From positions 1 to 26,974 of IMG/VR virus record IMGVR_UViG_3300045131_001343: a DNA stretch of 26,974 nucleotides; one strand, given 5' to 3'. The DNA comes from a virus. The notes under the pieces were generated by a model, which did no database searches, was not told the DNA's origin, and was given only the letters and a program-made list of their open reading frames with translations. Shown piece by piece: positions 1 to 7,100 of the stretch. Position numbers and translations under genes: made by a program. Each line of letters starts with the position of its first letter. The stretch's first letter is position 1.

Positions 1-1
1 A

Positions 2-1498
2 GTATTACCTGAAATCAGAAAACCAAACAAAGAGAGAGGAAGAAGATGGTTAGTTGCAGATTCTATTGAAGGATGGGCAGATGCCGTTAAAGTATTGGTT
101 AAGTCTTATTTCTTTGGTGGATCAAAAATCGAATTCGATTTCTCTGACATCAGACCAAAAGGAGCTAGATTAGTTACATCGGGAGGTAAAGCACCTGGTC
201 CTCAACCATTAAAAGAATGTCTTATCAAATTAGAAGGTATTCTTGATTCGAAAGAAGATGGTCAAAAATTGAGACCAATTGAAGTTCATGATATGGTTTG
301 TCATATCGCAGATGCGGTATTGGCGGGTGGTATCAGAAGAGCGGCACTTATCTCATTGTTCTCTGCATCTGATGATGAAATGATCAGTTGTAAGAGTGGG
401 GCTTGGTGGGAAACAAATCCACAAAGAGGTAGAGCTAACAACTCTGTTAGTTTAATGAGACATAAAGTTAATAAAGATTACTTTATGGATTTATGGAAGA
501 GAATCGAAGCAAGTGGAGCAGGTGAACCTGGTATCTACTTATCAAACGATAAAGATTGGGGAACTAATCCTTGTTGTGAGATTGCTCTTAGACCATTCCA
601 ATTCTGTAACCTTACAGAGGTGAATGTATCGAATGTGGTATCACAAGAAGACTACGAGGCAAGAGTAAAGGCTGCATCATTCATTGGTACTCTTCAAGCG
701 GGATATACTAACTTCCACTACTTGAGACCAATATGGCAAAGAACTACTGAGAAAGATGCGTTAGTTGGAATATCAATGACAGGTATCGGATCAGGAGCAG
801 TTTTAAAGTTAGACATGAAAGCAGCTGCGAAAGTTGTTAAAGAAGAAAACAAAAAAACTGCTGAGTTATTGAAGATCAATCCAGCAGCAAGAACAACAAC
901 AGTAAAACCTGCAGGAACAACATCATTAACTTTAGGTACATCATCAGGAATACATGCTTGGCATAATGAATATTATATCAGAAGAGTTAGAGTTGGTAAA
1001 AACGAATCAATTTATTCTCATCTAAAACAAAATCATCCTGAACTTGTTGAAGATGAATATTTTAGACCACATGATACTGCGGTAATTGGAATTCCACAAA
1101 AAGCACCTGAAGGATCAATTCTAAGAAATGAATCACCAATCCAATTATTGGAGAGAGTGAAGAAGGTTCAACAAGAATGGATTAAACCAGGTCACAGAAG
1201 TGGATCAAATGCTCACAATGTATCTGCAACCATTTCAATCAGAGAGCACGAGTGGCCAGCGGTTGGTGAATGGATGTGGGAGAACAGAGAATATTACAAT
1301 GGACTTTCAGTATTACCATACGACGGAGGTACATATATTCAAGCACCGTTTGAAGATTGTACTGAAGAAAAATATGACGAGTTGATGGAAACATTAAAAG
1401 ATGTTGATTTATCTAAAATTGTTGAAGTCGATGATAACACAGACCTATCAGGCGAAGTTGCTTGTGCGGGAGGTGCTTGTGAAGTTGTGATGGCATAA
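2..1498 (+). CDS. nrdJ: Class II (B12-dependent) ribonucleotide reductase, 5'-truncated by window edge
   Basis: Reduces ribonucleotides to deoxyribonucleotides for phage DNA synthesis. The frame is open from base 2, reading VLPEIRKPNKERGRRWLV, so the first in-frame TTG (base 95) is not the true start and the N-terminus lies outside the window. Visible landmarks are DSIEGWADAVK, the FDFSDIRPKGARLVTSGG strand typical of RNR large subunits, the active-site NPCCEI (bases 566-583, thiyl-radical Cys at 572-574), the PAGTTSLTLGTSSGIHAWH loop, and a C-terminal CAGGAC pair (C-x4-C, bases 1463-1480). That pair matches the redox-shuttle cysteines of monomeric Lactobacillus-type RTPR. No small-subunit (NrdB) gene is seen nearby, which fits class II, where adenosylcobalamin generates the radical. 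The residue after the catalytic Cys is a second Cys; many homologues have Gly there. The stop overlaps a downstream ATG (TAATG). Confidence 0.93.
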   Translation, partial: VLPEIRKPNKERGRRWLVADSIEGWADAVKVLVKSYFFGGSKIEFDFSDIRPKGARLVTSGGKAPGPQPLKECLIKLEGILDSKEDGQKLRPIEVHDMVCHIADAVLAGGIRRAALISLFSASDDEMISCKSGAWWETNPQRGRANNSVSLMRHKVNKDYFMDLWKRIEASGAGEPGIYLSNDKDWGTNPCCEIALRPFQFCNLTEVNVSNVVSQEDYEARVKAASFIGTLQAGYTNFHYLRPIWQRTTEKDALVGISMTGIGSGAVLKLDMKAAAKVVKEENKKTAELLKINPAARTTTVKPAGTTSLTLGTSSGIHAWHNEYYIRRVRVGKNESIYSHLKQNHPELVEDEYFRPHDTAVIGIPQKAPEGSILRNESPIQLLERVKKVQQEWIKPGHRSGSNAHNVSATISIREHEWPAVGEWMWENREYYNGLSVLPYDGGTYIQAPFEDCTEEKYDELMETLKDVDLSKIVEVDDNTDLSGEVACAGGACEVVMA

Positions 1499-1566
1499 TG
1501 GAACACGATAAATTAGTTCAGAACATTGTAACTGGAATGTATGACTCGATCAAAGGAAACAGATAA
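1498..1566 (+). CDS. Possible 22-residue ORF coupled to the RNR stop
   Basis: An ATG overlaps the RNR stop (TAATG) and opens a frame encoding MEHDKLVQNIVTGMYDSIKG then N-R-stop. The TAATG coupling is the same arrangement as several solid gene junctions in this window (9400, 11902, 13921), and the composition is protein-like. It overlaps the start of the next gene by 26 bases in another frame. It may be a real leader or small peptide, the remains of an N-terminal extension of the DUF5522 gene lost by a frameshift, or chance. No family is recognised. Confidence 0.22.
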   Translation: MEHDKLVQNIVTGMYDSIKGNR

Positions 1567-1741
1567 TACAGTAAGGGAGAAGCCAAAACTTCTCCCTTCT
1601 GATTTTTATATTGAAAACGGATTTAAAGTGATGACTGAAGAATATCATATTAAAAGAGGATATTGTTGTGGAAACGGTTGTAGACATTGTCCTTTTACTC
1701 CAAAAGCAATTAAAGGTAATAGTACTTTAATTGAAAAATAA
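1541..1741 (+). CDS. DUF5522-like small cysteine-rich protein
   Basis: This 66-residue protein carries DFYIENGFKVMTEEYHIKRG followed by YCCGNGCRHCPF. That is the hallmark of DUF5522, a family of small proteins common in Bacteroidota with CC-x3-C-x2-C cysteine spacing that could bind a metal or iron-sulfur cluster. The function is not established. It sits immediately after RNR, and a redox or metal role near RNR would be pure inference. The start is uncertain: ATG 1541 lies inside a 22-codon frame that begins at 1498, and there is no Shine-Dalgarno sequence. The core domain (from about residue 19) does not depend on the choice of start. Confidence 0.82.
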   Translation: MTRSKETDNTVREKPKLLPSDFYIENGFKVMTEEYHIKRGYCCGNGCRHCPFTPKAIKGNSTLIEK

Positions 1742-1749
1742 AGCAAGTA

Positions 1750-1756
1750 TATTTAT
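1750..1756 (+). promoter_or_regulatory. TATTTAT box before the baseplate block
   Basis: TATTTAT lies 6 nt before the gp25 ATG, in the 21-nt gap after the DUF5522-like gene. It is one of six copies, each before a gene not tightly joined to its predecessor. It may be a late-promoter -10 element (a leaderless mRNA would result here) or a translation signal. No -35-like partner is evident. Confidence 0.4.
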
Positions 1757-1762
1757 CACTAT

Positions 1763-2227
1763 ATGGGAGACGGAACTACATATGGTATAAATTTTCCTTT
1801 CAGAGATTCTGTTCGTGGTGACTACTTGGATTTAACCAATACTGCGGGACAAGAAATCAGAGCGGATCTTATTAACCTACTTCTTACTAGAAAGGGATCT
1901 AGATATTTTTTACCTGATTTTGGTACAAGACTCTATGAATATCTTTTTGAACCATTCGATGGTTTAACTTTCGACGCTATTGAATCTGACATCAGATCTT
2001 CAGTCGAAAAATATATTCCAAACTTGTTAATTAATAGATTAACAGTAGAACCTCTAAACCCAGAAGAGGAGGCGGATGACAACGCTTTCACATCAAACTT
2101 ACCAACATCACCTGTTTATAGATACCCTGGAAAGGGAACCGCAGAATATACTGCAAAAATAAAAATAGAATATTCTGTCCAAGACAGTGCATTTGCAACA
2201 AGTGATTTTGTAATTATCAATATTTAA
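1763..2227 (+). CDS. Baseplate wedge subunit, T4 gp25 / GPW family
   Basis: This 154-residue structural protein is of the gp25-like (GPW/gp25) family, which forms part of the inner baseplate wedge and primes sheath assembly in contractile-tailed phages. Diagnostic segments are YGINFPFRDS near the N-terminus, then EIRADLINLLLTRKGSRYF, and LPDFGTRLYEYLFEPFD, which is the classical core of the family. The rest carries acidic residues and ends in a beta-rich segment. It is slightly longer than T4 gp25 (about 132 residues). The start is fixed because the family core begins only about seven residues in; no Shine-Dalgarno is present. The gp6-like gene follows after 5 nt, the usual order of wedge genes. 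Confidence 0.92.
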   Translation: MGDGTTYGINFPFRDSVRGDYLDLTNTAGQEIRADLINLLLTRKGSRYFLPDFGTRLYEYLFEPFDGLTFDAIESDIRSSVEKYIPNLLINRLTVEPLNPEEEADDNAFTSNLPTSPVYRYPGKGTAEYTAKIKIEYSVQDSAFATSDFVIINI

Positions 2228-2232
2228 GATAG

Positions 2233-4071
2233 ATGGCTAATCGTAAGATATCATATACAACCAGAGATTTCGAAGGAATAAGATCAGAACTTATACAATA
2301 CGTTCGTACTTATTATCCTGAATTAATTCAAAACTTTAATGACGCTTCGGTGTTTTCAGTGTTTTTGGATTTAAATGCTGCTGTTGCAGATAATCTACAT
2401 TATCATATTGATAGAAGTATTCAAGAGACAGTTCTTCAATATGCTCAACAAAGATCTTCAATTTACAACATAGCAAGAACTTATGGATTAAAGTTACCGG
2501 GTCAAAGACCTTCAGTTGCTTTAGTTGATTTTTCAATAACAGTACCTGCATTTGGTGATAAAGAGGACGAAAGATACTTGGGACAATTAAGAAGAGGATC
2601 ACAAGTTTTAGGTGCTGGACAAGTTTTTGAAAACGTAGAAGACATTGATTTCGCATCTCCATATAATTCGCAAGGATTTCCTAATAGACTTAAAATACCA
2701 AACTTTGATAGTAGTAATAGGTTGGTTAACTATACTATAACTAAAAGAGAAGTTGTTGTTAATGGTATTACTAAAGTGTTCAAAAGAGTTATTACACCAA
2801 GTGATGTAAGACCATTCTTAGAGGTATTCTTACCTGAAAAGAATGTGTTAGGTGTTACAAGTGTTCTTTTAAAGGATGGTACAAGTTACACAACAGTACC
2901 TACAGTTAATGAATTTTTAGGTTTACAAAATAAGTGGTATGAGGTTGATGCTTTAGCTGAAGATAGAATCTTCATTGAAGACCCGACCAAAGTATCAGAT
3001 CAGCCAGGTATTAAAGTAGGTCGTTATATTCAAACACAAGATAAATTTATTACAGAATATACACCTGAAGGATTTTTAAAGATGACTTTTGGAGGTGGAA
3101 CAAATACAGCCCAAGATGCTCTTAATCAATTTACAACGATGGGAGTTCCTTTAAATCTACAATTATATCAAAACAATTTATCGTTAGGATCCGCTCTTAA
3201 GTCGAATACTACTTTATTCATTCAATATAGAACAGGTGGAGGATTATCAACAAACTTAGGGACCAATGTAATTAATCAAGTTGGAACCGTTTCATTTTTT
3301 GTGAATGGTCCATCAGAATCTACAAACCAACAAGTTGTTGGATCTTTAAGATGTAATAACGTAACAGCAGCTATCGGTGGAGCTGGTCAACCAACTGTTG
3401 AAGATGCAAGAAATTATGTGTCATTCAATTTTGCTTCACAAAATAGAGCGGTAACAGTAAACGACTATGAAGCACTTGTTAGAAAAATGCCATCACAATT
3501 CGGAGCACCTGCAAAAGTTGCAATTACAGAAAACAATAACAAAGTGTTAGTTCAGATTTTATCTTATGATACGTCTGGTAAATTAACATCTATTGTTTCA
3601 AACACATTAAAACAGAACTTAGCAAATTATTTATCAAACTATAGAATGTTGAATGATTATATCTCAATAGAGACCGCTGAGGTTATTGATATTAGTATTG
3701 ATATTGCGGTTGTCTTAGATTCAACTCAGAACCAAGGACAAGTTATTTCAAACATAGTTAATAAGATATCTACTTTCATGGATCCACAGGTTAGACAGTT
3801 AGGTCAAAATATTTATTTAGCCCAATTGAATAGTTTGATTCAAGATGAGAATGGTGTAATTACTGTTGCGGGACTTCAGATTTTTAATGAAGTTGGAGGA
3901 CAATATTCATCAGCACAAACATCAATGCCATATGCTGACGATGAAACAAGACAGATAAGACCTGTTGATGATACCATATTTGCTCAACCAAGTCAGGTCT
4001 ATCAAATTAGATATCCACAGAAGGATATTAGAGTAAGAGTCAAGAACTTCCAAAACGTTTCGTTTACTTAA
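2233..4071 (+). CDS. Baseplate wedge subunit, T4 gp6 / baseplate J-like
   Basis: This 612-residue protein resembles T4 gp6 and the broader baseplate J family, which forms the ring of the inner baseplate. The N-terminus ISYTTRDFEGIRSELIQYVR is typical, as are LDLNAAVADNLHYHIDRSIQE and QRSSIYNIARTYGLKLPG. These helical segments link wedge subunits. A J-like core follows from roughly residue 390 (EDARNYVSFNFASQNRAVTV), including VNDYEALVRKMP. Length is close to T4 gp6 (about 660 residues). It lies 5 nt after the gp25-like gene and is probably co-transcribed with it. Confidence 0.93.
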   Translation: MANRKISYTTRDFEGIRSELIQYVRTYYPELIQNFNDASVFSVFLDLNAAVADNLHYHIDRSIQETVLQYAQQRSSIYNIARTYGLKLPGQRPSVALVDFSITVPAFGDKEDERYLGQLRRGSQVLGAGQVFENVEDIDFASPYNSQGFPNRLKIPNFDSSNRLVNYTITKREVVVNGITKVFKRVITPSDVRPFLEVFLPEKNVLGVTSVLLKDGTSYTTVPTVNEFLGLQNKWYEVDALAEDRIFIEDPTKVSDQPGIKVGRYIQTQDKFITEYTPEGFLKMTFGGGTNTAQDALNQFTTMGVPLNLQLYQNNLSLGSALKSNTTLFIQYRTGGGLSTNLGTNVINQVGTVSFFVNGPSESTNQQVVGSLRCNNVTAAIGGAGQPTVEDARNYVSFNFASQNRAVTVNDYEALVRKMPSQFGAPAKVAITENNNKVLVQILSYDTSGKLTSIVSNTLKQNLANYLSNYRMLNDYISIETAEVIDISIDIAVVLDSTQNQGQVISNIVNKISTFMDPQVRQLGQNIYLAQLNSLIQDENGVITVAGLQIFNEVGGQYSSAQTSMPYADDETRQIRPVDDTIFAQPSQVYQIRYPQKDIRVRVKNFQNVSFT

Positions 4072-4077
4072 GTTTAT

Positions 4078-4107
4078 TTAATCAACCATTAGGTTATCAT
4101 TGATTAA
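4078..4107. other. 8-bp inverted repeat / hairpin between gp6 and the giant structural gene
   Basis: TTAATCAA (4078-4085) pairs perfectly with TTGATTAA (4100-4107) around a 14-nt loop. Inside, AACC (4084-4087) could instead pair with GGTT (4092-4095) around ATTA. No T-run follows, so this is not a standard intrinsic terminator. It may be an operator, a processing site or a weak attenuator. The only upstream in-frame TTG (4100) of the next gene lies within the right arm. Confidence 0.4.
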
Positions 4108-4144
4108 TACGCCATTTCTTTTCCTTAGAAAATGGGGGTTAAAC

Positions 4145-4151
4145 TATTTAT
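4145..4151 (+). promoter_or_regulatory. TATTTAT box before the giant structural gene
   Basis: The 11-mer AAACTATTTAT (4141-4151) also occurs before the gene at 13016 (12988-12998). It ends 14 nt before ATG 4166, the same distance as at 19567 and close to the 17 nt at 13016 and 21159. This supports 4166 as the start of the downstream gene. Confidence 0.42.
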
Positions 4152-4165
4152 CAAAAAAGGCATTA

Positions 4166-7100
4166 ATGGGTAATTCCTACAGAATACGAACCGAACCAGG
4201 TTCAGACCAAATTATTAACGTACAAATCGACCAAGAATTTGATTTCTTGGAAATACTTTCTTTGAAGATTCAAAGCGATGACATCTACACAAGAAACTGT
4301 GCGGATTATGGTGTTGTTGTTGGACGTGTTACGGCAAATGGTGGATTCGGATTACCTAATGTTAGGGTTTCAGTCTTTGTTCCTATTGCACAAGAAGATC
4401 AAAATAATCAAATTGTTAGTGTTCTTTACCCATACAAATCACCGACAGATAAGAATGAGGATGGATACAGATATAATTTATTACCATATGAAAAATCTTA
4501 TTCTTCTCACGTTCCAACAGGGACATTCCCATCAAGAAGTGATGTATTAGCCAATCCAACAGTTATTCAAGTTTACGACAAGTATTATAAGTATACGGTA
4601 AAGACTAACGACAGTGGTGATTATATGATCATGGGAGTTCCATTAGGGAACCAAACTGTTGTAATGGATGCTGACCTTTCAGATATTGGTGAGTTCAGCC
4701 TTACCCCTCAAGATTTGATTAGAATGGGGTTAGCAACAGAGAACCAATTTAATGGCAATGGATTTAAAGCTTCTGCTGATTTAAATTCCTTACCTCAAAT
4801 TTTAAATTTACAAGCGAATATAGATGTTTCACCTCTTTGGGGACAACCTGAAGTATGTCAAATTGCCATCAACAGAGTTGATTTTGACCTAAGAGATGAT
4901 GCGAATATTGATATTCAACCAACAGCTGTTTTCATGGGTTCTGTGGTTTCTGCAACAGACTCAAGAGTATTAAGAAAAAACTGTAGGCCGGCAACTGAAG
5001 CTGGTAACTTATGTGATTTGGTTTCAGGACCGGGAGAAATATTATGTATTAGACAAACTGTAGGCCAAGATAGCACAGGAAAACCAGTATTAGAGGAATA
5101 TGAATTTGACGGTGGTGCGAAAATAATTGATGGTGACGGAACGTGGTTAGCTGATGTTCCAATGAACTTAGATTACATAATAACAAATGAGTTTGGTGAG
5201 AGAACAATTTCTTTAGACCCAAGTGTTGGAGTACCAACTAAGGGTAAATATAGGTTCAAGGTTAAGTGGGAGCAATCTGCAGATTTAGGCGAGCAAGTTA
5301 AAAGGGCAAACTACTTGGTTCCAAATATTAAAGAATATGGATGGAATAGTCCTGCAGTAGATCCATATGGGGCTTTAACAGGGTCAACACAATATCAAGC
5401 AGTACAAAAATCATACGCATTTTCTTTAGATTGGAATGACTATGCTAATCCACAAGCAGCTATTAATTGTGAAGATACTTTTTATGAGTTCGGATATAAT
5501 AGAGTTTATACAGTGTCTCAGTTTTTAGATGGATATCATAAAGGAACGAACAGGGGTAGATTTATTGGAATCAAACAAATTTTAGATAACACTTGTGATT
5601 CAACTAGTAATAAATTCCCAACCAATGATGGTGTAAAAAACTTCGATTTAATTTTTATTATATTTAATTTCTTCTTTAGTTTTATAACACTTCTCTTAAT
5701 ACCATTAATGGTTGTTGTCCACTTATTGGCATTTTTATGGCCGATATTGAAAGCCTTGATAACTTTTGTTTATGGTTCATTGGCTTGGATTGTTTATATT
5801 CTTTGTAAGGTTGTTGATGCGATACCATTTGTTAGTATTAACTGTAATAAACCACCATCGTTTAAGGATATTTTTAATTCTTTAGGGGATCCGTTTAAAA
5901 ATATTTCATTACCAACAATAACATATCCTGATTGTGAGTTATGTTCATGTGACTCTGATACGGTTGGGAGTAGTACTAGCGCTGCTGATTTTGCTGCGGA
6001 ATCTTTGAGAACGACTTCTTTAACTATTTTAGCGGATACTCCAAATCCGGTTAGTTATTCAAATTTGTTTGAAGATGTTTATGTAGTAAATGATCCATGG
6101 TTTGAAAATTTGACAATAACAACACAGCCTTGGGGTCCACAGGTAGCTGCAAAACAAATTGCTTTGCAAACAGTAGAAAATCCTTATCTGCAGTTTCAAA
6201 CTGATTATCAAAGATTGATTGCAGGTATTAATAAAGTTATTCCAGGACAAAGAACCCCAGCAAGTACATGGATTGGAGGAGCACCTAGAGCCGGATTTGA
6301 TTTGACACTTACAGAAAGAATGAATTTGTTTAACTACAAACACCAATATTTTAATCAATTTGGAGGTTACAACCAAGTTAAAACTTATGTTGCTTCAGAC
6401 ATTACCGCCAATAACGGAGCGTTTCACTATGATAACACAATAACGTTATTATGTGATCCTGAAACTTTAGATAATTTTTTAACAGGACGAATCTTGGCAT
6501 TCCAAAGTCCAAGTAAATCCTTAGATCCAAATACTGATATGGCAGCCTCAAATTTTTCAGGATTAACCTCGTCAACAGGATATTCTAAAAATTTAAAATC
6601 CATTACGGTAAAGTATGCTAACCCTGATAATTCAGATCAAGAACTAACTCAACAATATATTGTTAATCAAGTACCTGATGCAGTACAAAACTGTTTAGTT
6701 GGATCTGTAACAGCGGTTACTGGTGACGATTGGTTTTATTACGATTGTGGAGAGACTTATTACTCAGGTAATACCCCATTGTCAGGAACGATATGTGTTA
6801 ATGATTTTTATCCAAGTCAAGGAGTTGCTATTACCGCAGTTAAATGTCAAGAACCTTTAAATTTACATTACACTAGAGTTAAATCGGATATAGAATATTT
6901 TCAGGTTATTACTGCTATGACGTATAATACTTTCTCAGATTTAAATCCTGGATATATTGGACAAAAAAGTTTGAAAGAAAGGTATATTGACAATTACAAT
7001 TTAATTTGGCAAGAAAGTGAGGAAAAAGATGGATGGTTCGGAGGGAAGTATTTAGAATGGAATCAGAATTTTTCTACAAGACCGTTTTTCGCAATTCCAG

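Noticed and set aside
2336-2662. 108-codon minus-strand frame inside the gp6-like gene
   Set aside because: It is a shadow of a conserved wedge gene with a low-complexity, non-protein-like composition.
4100-4165. TTG 4100 as the start of the giant structural gene
   Set aside because: It lies in a hairpin arm and lacks any initiation signal, whereas ATG 4166 follows a box shared with other gene starts. It is kept as an alternative in the gene entry.
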